Below are positions 26,161 through 35,151 of a stretch of 64,000 nucleotides of DNA, piece by piece. A program made the position numbers and the translations under genes. The DNA is from Rhizobium cauense (lineage in GTDB: Bacteria; Pseudomonadota; Alphaproteobacteria; Rhizobiales; Rhizobiaceae). Every line of letters starts with the position of its first letter. Position 1 is the stretch's first letter. The notes under the pieces are model-generated. The model did no database searches. It was given only the letters and a program-made list of their open reading frames with translations, and was not told the origin of the DNA. The DNA is taken from contig NZ_JAEUAT010000014.1 in assembly GCF_019511525.1 (NCBI RefSeq), positions 1 to 64,000 of the forward strand. Direction: 5' to 3'.

Positions 26161-26877
26161 ATGAACCCGATCAATTCCCGTTACGGCTATGGCTCGGCTG
26201 CAGGCTCGCAAGCGCTGTTTGACGAGGGCCTGCGTCAGCATATGCTGCGCGTCTACAACTATATGGGCCTCGGCCTCGTCATCACAGGTATTGTCGCCTT
26301 CGTGGTCGGCAGTACACCGGCGCTCTACGTTCCGATCTTCCAGTCTCCGCTGAAGTGGGTCGTGATGCTCGCCCCTCTCGCCTTCGTCTTTTTCTTCTCG
26401 TTCAAGATTCAGACAATGTCGGCCAGCACTGCGCAAATGACCTTCTGGGCGTTCTGTGCGGTCATGGGCCTGTCACTCGCATCCGTCTTCCTGGTGTTTA
26501 CGGGCACGAGCATTGCGCGGACCTTCTTTATCGCTGCCACCATGTTTGGCGCCACCAGTCTTTACGGCTACGTGACCAAGAAGGATCTGTCCCGTTTCGG
26601 CTCGTTCCTGATGATGGGGCTGATTGGCGTTATCATCGCGAGCATCGTTAACATCTTCCTTGGCTCGAGTGCACTGCAGTTCGCCATCTCTGTGATCGGC
26701 ATTCTCGTCTTCGTCGGCCTGACCGCCTATGACACGCAGAACATCAAGGAACAGTATTCCGACAACTACGATCAGGAATCGAACCAGAAGCTTGCCGTCT
26801 TCGGCGCGCTCTCGCTCTACCTGAACTTCGTCAACATCTTCCAGCTTCTGCTCAATTTCACGGGTGAGCGGGAGTAA
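26161..26877 (+). CDS. Bax inhibitor-1/YccA family membrane protein
   Basis: The 238-residue protein has seven predicted membrane helices and the UPF0005/BI-1 signature, including GLTAYDTQNIKEQY with the aspartate involved in pH-dependent calcium leak in family members. YccA binds and restrains the FtsH protease in E. coli; others conduct calcium or protect against stress. GAGGAGA lies 6 bases before the ATG at 26161, 19 bases after the anti-sigma gene, so it is probably the third gene of the ECF operon. Two hairpins follow its stop codon. Confidence 0.9.
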   Translation: MNPINSRYGYGSAAGSQALFDEGLRQHMLRVYNYMGLGLVITGIVAFVVGSTPALYVPIFQSPLKWVVMLAPLAFVFFFSFKIQTMSASTAQMTFWAFCAVMGLSLASVFLVFTGTSIARTFFIAATMFGATSLYGYVTKKDLSRFGSFLMMGLIGVIIASIVNIFLGSSALQFAISVIGILVFVGLTAYDTQNIKEQYSDNYDQESNQKLAVFGALSLYLNFVNIFQLLLNFTGERE

Positions 26878-26884
26878 AAAGACA

Positions 26885-26957
26885 AGCGCTTCTGGGGGCA
26901 ATGGAAGCGCTCGGGCACCCGGTTCGTACTCTGTGACAGGAGGTGCGGGCCGGGTGC
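26885..26957 (+). terminator. Tandem hairpins after the BI-1 gene
   Basis: Hairpin 1 pairs AGCGCTTC (26885-26892) with GAAGCGCT (26904-26911). Hairpin 2 pairs GCACCCGG (26915-26922) with CCGGGTGC (26950-26957) and is followed by a short TCTTTT. The location just after the operon suggests termination, although the second loop is long. Confidence 0.5.
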
Positions 26958-27126
26958 TCATCTTTTACCAGCCTGGTTGCCACATGACTGGCTCGGTCGA
27001 TTGAAGGTTCACGCGCAATCTGTCACCCTGCGGATGATGACATTAGCTTCGGTCAACTGTTCGGCATTTGCCGATCCACTCCCGCATAATGCGGGGCCGA
27101 TATTGTTCCTTCAAGCCAAGCTGGCG

Positions 27127-28581
27127 TCAGAAAGATCCAAAAAGGCTTCCGATCGCGATCACGAAAACAAGAGCCACAAGCGCGCTTGCGATCGCTGCCA
27201 TGGCAAGATCAAGGTATCCATCCTTGTGCGATACGCCGCATACGGCAAGGAGCGTCACGACCGCCCCATTATGCGGCAAACTGTCCAGCGTCCCCGCGCC
27301 GATAACCGCAACCCGATGCATGAGCTCGGGATTGAGGCCGGTTTTTGCGGCAATATCCATGTAGGTTGGCCCGAGCGCATCCAGTGCGATGGTTAGCCCG
27401 CCTGATGCCGAACCGGTTAGCGCGGCAAGGATGTTCGTCGCAACAGCAAGCGAGACTAGTGGCCCTCCTTCGATACCAAGCACCCATCCCTTGACCTGAT
27501 CAAATGCGGGAAGCGCTGCGACCACTGCTCCAAAGCCTACCAGGCTGGCGACACTCAGCATTGGCAGGACCGCAGCACTGGCGCCTGCATCAATAACGGC
27601 ACGTAGGCCAGTCAGACGTCTGAGATTGAGGAAAACAAGTATGACGATGCCGGCAAAAAGCGCCACGATCACCGACCATACACCAGCGACGGCCGACAGC
27701 GATGTCGCACCCCAGCGAGGTTCTGCCAGGAATCCAGCATCTATTCGGGGCAAAACGGCAAAGGACATTATGAGGTTGGTCGTGACCACGACAAGCAGCG
27801 GGAGTGCAGCAATCAAAAAGCTCGGCCGACCCGCCGCATGCCCGCCACGCTCAATCTCCCTCGGATCGAAGTCATGCGCGACTGCACCCCGTTCGCGAAT
27901 AGTGTCGTCACTGGAAACGGTATTGATGGAGCTACCGCCGCTATAGCGATAGGTGTCATCCACAAGCCTTGCGCTCCGCCGGGCCCTTTCCAGCCACCAC
28001 ATTCCAAAACCGAACATAATCGCTGAGGCAATGATGCCAAGGCCCGGGGCCGCGAACGAATTCGTGCCGAAAAACGGCATCGGAATGGCATTCTGGATTG
28101 CCGGTGTACCTGGCATTGCGGACATGGTGAAGGTAGACGTGCCAAGCGCGATCGACGCGGGCATAAGCCTATGCGGAATGTCGGCTGCCTTGAAGACGGC
28201 GTGTCCCATTGGCGCAAGGACGAAAAAGGCAACAAACAGACTGACGCCTCCGTAGGTAACGAAAGCACCAGCAAGGACAACTGCGAGAATCGCGCGCCCG
28301 GAGCCGAGCTTTTCGGTCATCGCCGCAGCGATCGCCTCGACCGATCCGCTGGATTCCATGAGTTTGCCGAACAGCGCACCAAGTAAGAAGATCGGAAAGA
28401 ACTGGGCAACGAAGTCGGCGGCGTTGCGCATGAAGGTCTGCGTCCAATTGGCAAGGACTGGCTGGCCTGCCAGCAGTGCGGCAAGCATGGCGCAAAGAGG
28501 TGCGAGAAGAAGAATGCTCCAACCACGGTACGCGAGCGCGACAAGGACACTCAGAGCAATCAGGACACCGGCGATACCCAT
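27127..28581 (-). CDS. GntP-family permease (H+/organic acid symporter)
   Basis: The 484-residue protein has 12 to 14 hydrophobic helices. Typical GntP segments are visible, such as FFPIFLLGALFGKLMESSGSVEAIA, SMPGTP-like SAMPGTPAIQNAIPMPFFGT, TNILAALTGSASGGLTIAL and GTLDSLPHNGAVVTLL. GntP proteins import gluconate, related sugar acids or, in some clades, 3-hydroxybutyrate. It lies 16 bases after the patatin gene in the same direction, so the two are probably one transcript. Confidence 0.87.
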   Translation of the reverse strand: MGIAGVLIALSVLVALAYRGWSILLLAPLCAMLAALLAGQPVLANWTQTFMRNAADFVAQFFPIFLLGALFGKLMESSGSVEAIAAAMTEKLGSGRAILAVVLAGAFVTYGGVSLFVAFFVLAPMGHAVFKAADIPHRLMPASIALGTSTFTMSAMPGTPAIQNAIPMPFFGTNSFAAPGLGIIASAIMFGFGMWWLERARRSARLVDDTYRYSGGSSINTVSSDDTIRERGAVAHDFDPREIERGGHAAGRPSFLIAALPLLVVVTTNLIMSFAVLPRIDAGFLAEPRWGATSLSAVAGVWSVIVALFAGIVILVFLNLRRLTGLRAVIDAGASAAVLPMLSVASLVGFGAVVAALPAFDQVKGWVLGIEGGPLVSLAVATNILAALTGSASGGLTIALDALGPTYMDIAAKTGLNPELMHRVAVIGAGTLDSLPHNGAVVTLLAVCGVSHKDGYLDLAMAAIASALVALVFVIAIGSLFGSF

Positions 28582-28597
28582 GACGTGCCTCCCACGC

Positions 28598-29683
28598 TCA
28601 CTGCAGGAGTGTATCGAGGAGACTTTCTATCTCGAAAGTTTCCCGCGTTCCGATATCAACGCCATGCCGGGCGAGGAATTCATCTGCGGCTGCCCGTCCC
28701 TCTTGGTGAAGCATTGAGAGAAAACCCCATTCGCCATTCATCTTTGAAGAAGCACTCATCTCCACCATGGTCGGTGGCGTTGCAATTCGGTGAAGGCGCA
28801 TGCTTGTCCACTCTTTCGCCCAAGGGATTTGAGCGGGCTCTACACCATTGTCTGAAAGCATCTTCTTCAGCACGGCCATCGCTCGCAATTCCTTCTTCAA
28901 GCTGGAATTGAAGGAAATCTCGTTCATACGATTGAGAATTTCGCGGGCTGTCCTTGGCACACCTGGACGTTCGACGGGATTGACTTGAACAAGAAGGATG
29001 TCGCGCGCCGGGCTCTCCCTGACGGCAGGTGTTAGCAATGGGTTTCCGGAGAAGCCGCCATCCCAATAAGGGTCGCCGTCGATTTCGATTGCCTGATGCA
29101 TCATCGGCAAACAGGCAGAGGCAAGTACGGCATTGGCCGTCAGATCTGCGTTGCGAAACACCCGGGGCAACCCCGTCCGCACATTTGTCGCATTGATGAA
29201 CAGCTTGATCGGCGAGCGCTTTACGACATCAAAATCCACACATTCTTCTAGGATATCTCTAAGTGGGTTGATGTTGCCGGGATTGACCTCATATGGCGAA
29301 AACAATCGGCTGATAAGATCAAAGAACAGGTAGGCCGGTGAATTGTCGAGCGACCAATTGCCGGTGATCACGTCGAAAGCGGTTCGCTGAAAGGGACTGA
29401 AGCGGGCCGCTTTGCTCACTTCCTGCCAGAAGGTTTCGAGCGCCACTTTTGCACCCTCCCGGCCACCGACCGCGTAGCCGTGTGCAAGAACTACCGCATT
29501 CATCGCTCCGGCCGACGTCCCAGTGATGCTTGATACTGATATCCAGGGCTCCTCCAGGATCCGCTCGATTACGCCCCATGTGAAAGCACCGTGCGCTCCA
29601 CCACCCTGTAAGGCCAGATCAATTGGGACCGGTTCGCGATCGGATCGCGCGGAGCGGGACATGCTGTGCGGTTCTGGTGGCAT
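28598..29683 (-). CDS. Patatin-like phospholipase/lipid hydrolase
   Basis: About 361 residues with all patatin landmarks: oxyanion-hole GGGAHG near residue 25, nucleophile serine in GTSAG, and the catalytic aspartate in DGG (YWDGGFSGNP). Patatins are Ser-Asp dyad acyl hydrolases acting on phospholipids or, in some bacteria, on polyhydroxybutyrate-type polyesters. It has no signal peptide, so a cytoplasmic role is likely. Paired with the GntP permease downstream, a role in hydroxyacid or polyester metabolism is one possibility. ATG at 29681-29683 has a G-rich ribosome-binding site; a second ATG seven codons later is also possible. Confidence 0.88.
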   Translation of the reverse strand: MPPEPHSMSRSARSDREPVPIDLALQGGGAHGAFTWGVIERILEEPWISVSSITGTSAGAMNAVVLAHGYAVGGREGAKVALETFWQEVSKAARFSPFQRTAFDVITGNWSLDNSPAYLFFDLISRLFSPYEVNPGNINPLRDILEECVDFDVVKRSPIKLFINATNVRTGLPRVFRNADLTANAVLASACLPMMHQAIEIDGDPYWDGGFSGNPLLTPAVRESPARDILLVQVNPVERPGVPRTAREILNRMNEISFNSSLKKELRAMAVLKKMLSDNGVEPAQIPWAKEWTSMRLHRIATPPTMVEMSASSKMNGEWGFLSMLHQEGRAAADEFLARHGVDIGTRETFEIESLLDTLLQ

Positions 29684-29884
29684 CGGGACCCCCGTGTTCA
29701 GCACCTCTACCTTAAAGGGAATGCTGCAGCGCAGCAATAGGCAATAGGTGTTACAAGGGGGCCTCAGGTGACAACTACGCCTTGATGCGTTTGAGAAGAA
29801 ACGCGGAGCGCCAGGGACAGGCGCTTCAGTCGATGCCAGTATTAAATACTCACCAAAAGAGGATCAGTCGAACAGACATGCTAC

Positions 29885-30340
29885 TCAACTCTGTGACTGC
29901 AAGGGTGCGGATGTAAGGTCATTGTGCGCTTCGCTGACCTGCTCCAGCAATCTCAGGAATGCCGCTTTGCCTTCATCATCCAGCGGCTCAACAATGCGTT
30001 CCTGGACACGGGCGACCGCCGGCTCGACATCGTCGAGCATCTTTTCTCCCGCCAGTGTGAGCCGCAAGAGCTTTACGCGACGATCCGTGGGGCTCGCCTC
30101 CCGCGTTATCCAACCCTTTGCCTCAAGGCGATCCAGCACACCGCCAATCGTTGCGCGATCGAAAGCAATGAGGCCAGACAACCGGGTGGCGTCGAGATCC
30201 TTGTGACTACGAACAGCCAGTAGCGCGGCATACTGTATCGACGTCAGGTCGTAAGCTGCGCACTCCTGGGCAAAAATCGCTGTGCTAATCTGGTGGGCCC
30301 GGCGAATGAGATGACCCGGCATGGTGTAAAGTGTTTTCAT
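29885..30340 (-). CDS. MarR-family transcriptional regulator
   Basis: The 151-residue protein has the MarR winged helix (about 40-105) with TSIQYAALLAVRSH, TRLSGLIAFDRATIGGVLDRLEAKGWI and the wing TDRRVKLLRLTLAGEKML. MarR proteins are dimeric and often sense aromatic compounds. It lies 64 bases downstream of the phenol-type hydroxylase gene on the same strand, so regulation of that enzyme by an aromatic substrate is likely. Start chosen at ATG 30340; the long upstream extension of the frame overlaps the hydroxylase gene and is not coding. Confidence 0.87.
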   Translation of the reverse strand: MKTLYTMPGHLIRRAHQISTAIFAQECAAYDLTSIQYAALLAVRSHKDLDATRLSGLIAFDRATIGGVLDRLEAKGWITREASPTDRRVKLLRLTLAGEKMLDDVEPAVARVQERIVEPLDDEGKAAFLRLLEQVSEAHNDLTSAPLQSQS

Positions 30341-30404
30341 ACGGCAAACCATAAGCCCATTGCCCGTCCCGAGGGAAGATGCGGGCCCCGCGCCAGATCG
30401 GCAA

Positions 30405-32342
30405 TCATCTCTGCCGCAGCATGAAGCCGTCAAAGAACGCAGCCAGTTCGGTGTGTGCGTCGATTGGCAGAATATTCGCCACGTACTGATCGGGGCGAAC
30501 GACGACCACGCAACCTTGCTCACGATTGACGCCGCGCATGTCAAAAATGTCGCTACCATTCCGAAGGTCGGCGCAGTAGATCTTTTCATAGTCTCGCAGA
30601 CCATAGCACCCCTTTTTTGGGAGCAGGAGCGGTGGCGCGGCTTCAAGATCCAACAGACGATGATCCTGCTGGAAGACCGCTCTGAAATCGATCACCGCGT
30701 CTACGTCCGCATCAGGTGCGGTATGGCGAAGTATGGGCGAGCAAGGCGATTGGGCGAGGAACGCACAGAGCTTCTCAACGGCGGAGTTCGGTTCCCGCGG
30801 GTCTTCCGCGTCCGAAAAGACAATGATGCGCCAGCGGCCGTCCGCCTTGAATTCATGACCTAGATGGAGAGGTCTGGCATCCGCGAGCCGCACGACCGGC
30901 GCCGAATGGAGGCGCATACCGATGGTGAAACCTGGTGCCAGGTGCTGGTGGTCGGGCCGGGCGGAAATCACCGATGGATTGTATTGCGTCGCTGTTCCCG
31001 CCGTGAAGCGGCCCTGCTTAACGAAGTAGTTCTGGAATTCCACCGGATCGACGCCATCGCCGCCCTTGTCCGCCGAACTCTTTGGGCGCGCGCTGAACAT
31101 TTTTGCGAACTCGCGGTCGAAATCGATCAATTCTTTGGCGATCGCCTGGCGCTCGGTCGAATAGGTGTGCAGGAGGTCCGGTGGTGACCGCCCCTCAAGA
31201 ACAGCCGCCAGCTTCCAGCCCAGGTTGAACGTGTCCTGCATGGAAACATTCATGCCCTGCCCCGCCTTCGGGCTGTGCGTATGGCAGGCATCCCCTGCGA
31301 TAAACACGTTGGGAGCAAGGCCCCCGCCTTGTTCGGGAGCGATATCGTCAAATCTGCCGCAAATCCGCTGGCCGATCTCGTAGACCGACCACCAGGCAAT
31401 CTCTTTCACCTCCAGCGTGTATGGGCGAAGAATTCGCTTGGCTGCCTCCACGAGCTGATCGGAGGTGATGTTGCGACTGGAAACCCGCTCGTCCTCCCGC
31501 AGCTTGTCCAGTTCGATGTAGAAGCGAACCAGGTAGCCGCCTTCGCGTGGAATGATGAGAATACTGCCTTCATCGGCTGAATGGATCGCCGTCTTCAGGC
31601 GTATGTCGGGAAAATCGCTGACTGCCAGCACATCCATCACGCCCCACGCCTGATTGGCAGAATCACCCTCAAGGCTGAGGCCAAGCGATTTTCGCACCAC
31701 ACTACGCGCGCCATCGCAACCGACGACATAGCGTGCCTTTACCGTCTCGACCTGGCCTTCGTGTTCCTGATCGATGCGCTCAAGCTTCACGGTCACTGGA
31801 TGACCCTGGGTTGCGGACCGATCTATCTCGATTTCGAGCAATCGGCGCGAATAGTCGGGCCGCATCCTGGCACTCGAATTGCGCATGACCTCCAAATAGA
31901 AATCATGCACCCGCGCCTGATTGAGAATCACATGCGGGAACTCGGACAGGCCCTCCTCGGTATCCCTGATGCGTCCGCCACGAGTTATCTTTTCCCTTTG
32001 ACCGTCAGCTGGCTTCCAGAAAGTCGTTTCATTGACCCAGTAAGCCTCGTTCATCACGCGGTCGACAAAACCAAAGGCGTTGAACATTTCCATCGTGCGA
32101 CAGGCAATGCCATCGGCCTGCCCAAGAAGGAGCGGGCCACCTTTCTGCTCGACAATTCGGGTCTTGATACCGGGAAAGGCCGCCAGTTGCGCCGCAAGCG
32201 TCAGACCGGCCGGACCACAGCCGATGATCAGGACATCGACTTCGCCGGGAAGCGCCGACGTATCGAAGGCATTTTCCCGGCATCCGATCGGCTCGAGGAC
32301 TGCCGGATCCCCGGCGCGAAAGCCATTGAGATGAAATTGCAT
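30405..32342 (-). CDS. FAD-dependent aromatic hydroxylase (phenol 2-monooxygenase / 3-hydroxybenzoate 4-hydroxylase type)
   Basis: The 645-residue flavoprotein hydroxylates phenolic rings with NADPH and O2. It has the FAD motif IIGCGPAGLTLAAQL near residue 38, VVGCDGARSVVRKSLGL, the second FAD motif FIAGDACHTHSPKAGQGMNVSMQDTFNLGWKL, and a C-terminal thioredoxin-like phenol-hydroxylase dimerisation domain from about 450. Length matches 3-hydroxybenzoate 4-hydroxylase and phenol hydroxylases. I chose ATG 32342 because the family starts there. A MarR gene follows. The start region faces the divergent GntR gene and contains palindromic sites with central GTATAC/GTACAC. Confidence 0.88.
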   Translation of the reverse strand: MQFHLNGFRAGDPAVLEPIGCRENAFDTSALPGEVDVLIIGCGPAGLTLAAQLAAFPGIKTRIVEQKGGPLLLGQADGIACRTMEMFNAFGFVDRVMNEAYWVNETTFWKPADGQREKITRGGRIRDTEEGLSEFPHVILNQARVHDFYLEVMRNSSARMRPDYSRRLLEIEIDRSATQGHPVTVKLERIDQEHEGQVETVKARYVVGCDGARSVVRKSLGLSLEGDSANQAWGVMDVLAVSDFPDIRLKTAIHSADEGSILIIPREGGYLVRFYIELDKLREDERVSSRNITSDQLVEAAKRILRPYTLEVKEIAWWSVYEIGQRICGRFDDIAPEQGGGLAPNVFIAGDACHTHSPKAGQGMNVSMQDTFNLGWKLAAVLEGRSPPDLLHTYSTERQAIAKELIDFDREFAKMFSARPKSSADKGGDGVDPVEFQNYFVKQGRFTAGTATQYNPSVISARPDHQHLAPGFTIGMRLHSAPVVRLADARPLHLGHEFKADGRWRIIVFSDAEDPREPNSAVEKLCAFLAQSPCSPILRHTAPDADVDAVIDFRAVFQQDHRLLDLEAAPPLLLPKKGCYGLRDYEKIYCADLRNGSDIFDMRGVNREQGCVVVVRPDQYVANILPIDAHTELAAFFDGFMLRQR

Positions 32343-32431
32343 GATACCGTGTCCTCCATCTTCGCACGGAAAGCCTCGCCGCATCAAAAGGCGCACTGGG
32401 TCATTTGCCCGATGGCCTCGCCACACTTATA

Positions 32432-32456
32432 GTGTACACATATATTCAGTATACTG
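32432..32456. promoter_or_regulatory. Paired palindromic operators in front of the hydroxylase
   Basis: GTGTACAC (32432-32439) and CAGTATACTG (32447-32456) are perfect palindromes with centres 16 bp apart, about 90-115 bp upstream of the hydroxylase start. Their GTATAC-like cores resemble the GntR sites nearer the divergent GntR gene. Confidence 0.5.
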
Positions 32457-32632
32457 TCAATTTTGAATGCAAGCGATCGCTCGCCAGTTTTTGCTCTGCC
32501 CTGCCCGGACTTACGGAATAGAAATGTGAACCGCAGGGAAACGAATGTCAGGCAGACCTTGGCTGCGACCTGACACGAGCAAGCCTCTCACAAGATGCTA
32601 CAAGTCCTTGATGCACTCGTGATCACGAGATA

Positions 32633-32642
32633 ACGTATACAT
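32633..32642. promoter_or_regulatory. GTATAC-core site just upstream of the GntR gene
   Basis: AACGTATACATC contains the same GTATAC core as the other sites, 25 bp before the regulator start codon. It is a candidate autoregulatory operator. Confidence 0.35.
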
Positions 32643-32666
32643 CACCGAAAACATTCCTGAAGTCTC

Positions 32667-33365
32667 ATGTCCTCGAATTCCGACCGGGTAGACGTTGCCC
32701 ATCGCACTCTCCGACAGGCCATTATCGAACAGGCGCTGAAAGCCGGCACCAAGTTGCCGGAGGACGAGATTGGCAGACACTTCGCAATGAGCAGAACGCT
32801 GGTTCGTGCCGTGCTGGCAAAACTGCAGGCTCAAGGGCTCGTCGACACCTACCACAAGCGAACCGCCACGGTGGCGCAGCCAAGCCTCGATGAGGCGCGT
32901 GATGCGTTTGCTGTTCGCCGCGCACTTGAACGGGAGGTGATGAAGGCGGTGATTGCGCGCTGGAGTCCGGCAATCGAAAAGATCCTGTGCGATCACGTGC
33001 GGGAAGAAGAGGCTGCCCATGCCAAGGGAGATGTGCGCCTCTCGACGAGACTGGCCGGCGAATTTCACCTCAAGCTTGCGGAACTCTCAGGCAATGCCCT
33101 GCTCGAACGATATCTGTCCGAACTCGTATCCCGCTGTTCGCTGATCCTTGCCATGTACAGCCGACCGCACTCAAGCGAGTGCGCCATTAGTGAACATTCC
33201 GGACTGATCGGCGCGCTCAAGAAAGGGGATATCCGTGCGGCTGAGGATTTGATGGACGACCACTTGTCATCGGTGGAGAGCAGGGCCCTATTCGAGGACG
33301 ACACCGCGGCGGAGCTCGATCTCGGCTCGATCCTGTCGCGTTTCTCCGCCCGCGCCAGCGCGTAG
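32667..33365 (+). CDS. GntR-family regulator, FCD (FadR) subfamily
   Basis: The 232-residue protein has an N-terminal winged helix (about 10-75; KLPEDEIGRHFAMSRTLVRAVLAKLQAQGLVDTYHKRTATV) and a C-terminal all-helical FCD ligand-binding domain (about 80-225) with spaced acids and histidines suitable for a metal (EFHLKLAELSGN, CAISEHSGLIGALKKGD, DDHL). It probably represses the importer operon downstream and perhaps the divergent hydroxylase. The perfect palindrome ATCATGTATACATGAT lies directly after its stop codon, in front of the ABC operon. Confidence 0.9.
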   Translation: MSSNSDRVDVAHRTLRQAIIEQALKAGTKLPEDEIGRHFAMSRTLVRAVLAKLQAQGLVDTYHKRTATVAQPSLDEARDAFAVRRALEREVMKAVIARWSPAIEKILCDHVREEEAAHAKGDVRLSTRLAGEFHLKLAELSGNALLERYLSELVSRCSLILAMYSRPHSSECAISEHSGLIGALKKGDIRAAEDLMDDHLSSVESRALFEDDTAAELDLGSILSRFSARASA

Positions 33366-33379
33366 GCTGCCGCTTTTTC

Positions 33380-33397
33380 AATCATGTATACATGATT
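33380..33397. promoter_or_regulatory. Perfect 18-bp palindrome, probable GntR operator
   Basis: AATCATGTATACATGATT is its own reverse complement over all 18 bases. It lies 15 bp after the GntR gene and about 180 bp before the importer operon. GntR proteins of the FadR group bind such sites with a central TGTATACA-like core. Confidence 0.65.
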
Positions 33398-33541
33398 ATG
33401 CAATTTGCGTAGACACCAATCGGTGGTCGCGATGCATCGGCATCCGTTGTCGCACGCAGGTTTCCTTGAACGAATCCATATATCTAGCCTCAGGATAGCC
33501 TTCACCGGCCCTTCTCGATACAATCTGGCACCATTGTTGCA

Positions 33542-33564
33542 TACATGATTTTCATAATCATGTA
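33542..33564. promoter_or_regulatory. Inverted repeat with the same half-sites in swapped order
   Basis: TACATGATT, five bases, then AATCATGTA. The arms equal those of the 33380 palindrome but face outward rather than inward. It ends 15 bp before the ATPase start codon, where a bound repressor would block transcription or translation initiation. Confidence 0.55.
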
Positions 33565-33579
33565 GCCAAGATTGCTCCT

Positions 33580-35151
33580 ATGCCACACACGATATCGACA
33601 CATACGGAACACCGCCTTGAACTGCGCAGCATTCGCAAGGCCTATCCGGCTGTCGTCGCCAATGACGGCATCGATCTCAGCGTCCGCCCGGGCGAAATCC
33701 ATGCCGTCGTCGGCGAAAACGGCGCCGGGAAATCGACGCTGATGAAGATTATCTACGGCATGGTCCGCCCCGATTCCGGCGACGTGCTGTGGGATGGACG
33801 TGAGGTATCGATCGCCTCGCCAGCCGACGCCCAGAAGCTCGGAATCGGCATGGTGTTCCAACATTTCGCACTGTTCGACACACTGACTGTGGCGGAAAAC
33901 ATCGCGCTCGCGCTGCCGGGCAGGCCCGGCATCGAAACGCTATCGAAGAGGATTTCCGAGGTCGCCACCCGCTACGGACTGCCGGTGGAGCCAGGACGCT
34001 ACATCTACACCATGTCGGTCGGAGAGCGGCAGCGCGTGGAGATCACCCGGGCGCTGCTGCAGAATCCGCGCCTCCTCATCCTCGACGAGCCGACGTCGGT
34101 TTTGACACCACAAGCGGTGGAGACGCTATTCGTCACGCTCCGGCAGATCGCGGCCGAAGGCTGCAGCATTCTTTATATCAGCCACAAGCTGAACGAGATC
34201 AGGGATCTCTGCCAAAGGGCAACGATCCTGCGCGGTGGCCGCGTCACCGGCACCTGCGACCCGAGGCAGGAAAGCCCCGCCTCGATGGCCCGGATGATGA
34301 TCGGCGCTGATTTGCCGGGCTTTCGCCGGCGCGCCGGCACAATAGCAGGCAAGAAGCGTTTTGACGTCTCCGGCCTGACGCTTGCCACCGACGATCCCTT
34401 CGGAACGGCGCTTACCAATATTTCGTTTTCGGTTCGCGGCGGCGAAATCCTCGGCATTGCTGGCGTCTCGGGCAATGGCCAGCAGGAGTTGCTGGCGGCG
34501 CTCTCGGGCGAGGCACCCCTCTCCGAGGCTGACGTAATCACCATCGACGGCAAGCCGGCCGCAGATCTCAATCCCGCCAAGCGCCGCCGCCTCGGCCTTT
34601 GCTCGGTTCCGGAGGACCGACTGAAGCAAGGCTCGGTTCCGTCGCTGCCGCTCTCCGAAAACGTGCTCCTGACAGCCAATCGCGATGGCACCGTGCAGGC
34701 CGGACTGATCCGTTTCGATCGCGTCGCAGCCTTTGCCGAGCGTTGCATCAAGGCCTTCGACGTACGCACACCGGGACCAAAGGCTGCGGCCGGCAGCCTG
34801 TCCGGCGGCAATCTCCAGAAGTTCATCATCGGCCGGGAAATTTTGCAGGAACCCGGCGTGCTGGTCGTCTCGCAGCCGACCTGGGGCGTCGATGTTGGCG
34901 CAGCACTCGTCATCCGCCAGGCCTTGCTCGACCTTCGCGACCGGGGCGTGGCGATTGTCGTCATATCCGAGGAGCTCGATGAGCTCTTCGAGCTTGCCGA
35001 CTGCATCGCCGTTTTATCGGGCGGTCGGCTCACAGAGGCTGAGCCGATAGCCGAAGCAAGCCGCGACGCAATCGGCATCGCCATGTCGGGTCATCCATCC
35101 CGCGAACTGGCGCGCGACCGCACGAACGAGGAGCTTGCCCATGCGCTTTGA
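33580..35151 (+). CDS. ABC transporter ATPase, nucleoside/BMP type, two domains
   Basis: The 523-residue protein carries two ABC domains. The first is canonical (Walker A GENGAGKST, Q-loop FQHFALFD, signature MSVGERQRVEITRALL, Walker B LLILDEP). The second has a degenerate Walker A (GVSGNGQQE) and signature LSGGNLQK, as is usual in the sugar/nucleoside group. It energises the importer formed by the two permeases encoded next and the BMP-family binding protein. The start at ATG 33580 has no strong ribosome-binding site, but the swapped-arm inverted repeat ends just before it. Confidence 0.9.
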   Translation: MPHTISTHTEHRLELRSIRKAYPAVVANDGIDLSVRPGEIHAVVGENGAGKSTLMKIIYGMVRPDSGDVLWDGREVSIASPADAQKLGIGMVFQHFALFDTLTVAENIALALPGRPGIETLSKRISEVATRYGLPVEPGRYIYTMSVGERQRVEITRALLQNPRLLILDEPTSVLTPQAVETLFVTLRQIAAEGCSILYISHKLNEIRDLCQRATILRGGRVTGTCDPRQESPASMARMMIGADLPGFRRRAGTIAGKKRFDVSGLTLATDDPFGTALTNISFSVRGGEILGIAGVSGNGQQELLAALSGEAPLSEADVITIDGKPAADLNPAKRRRLGLCSVPEDRLKQGSVPSLPLSENVLLTANRDGTVQAGLIRFDRVAAFAERCIKAFDVRTPGPKAAAGSLSGGNLQKFIIGREILQEPGVLVVSQPTWGVDVGAALVIRQALLDLRDRGVAIVVISEELDELFELADCIAVLSGGRLTEAEPIAEASRDAIGIAMSGHPSRELARDRTNEELAHAL

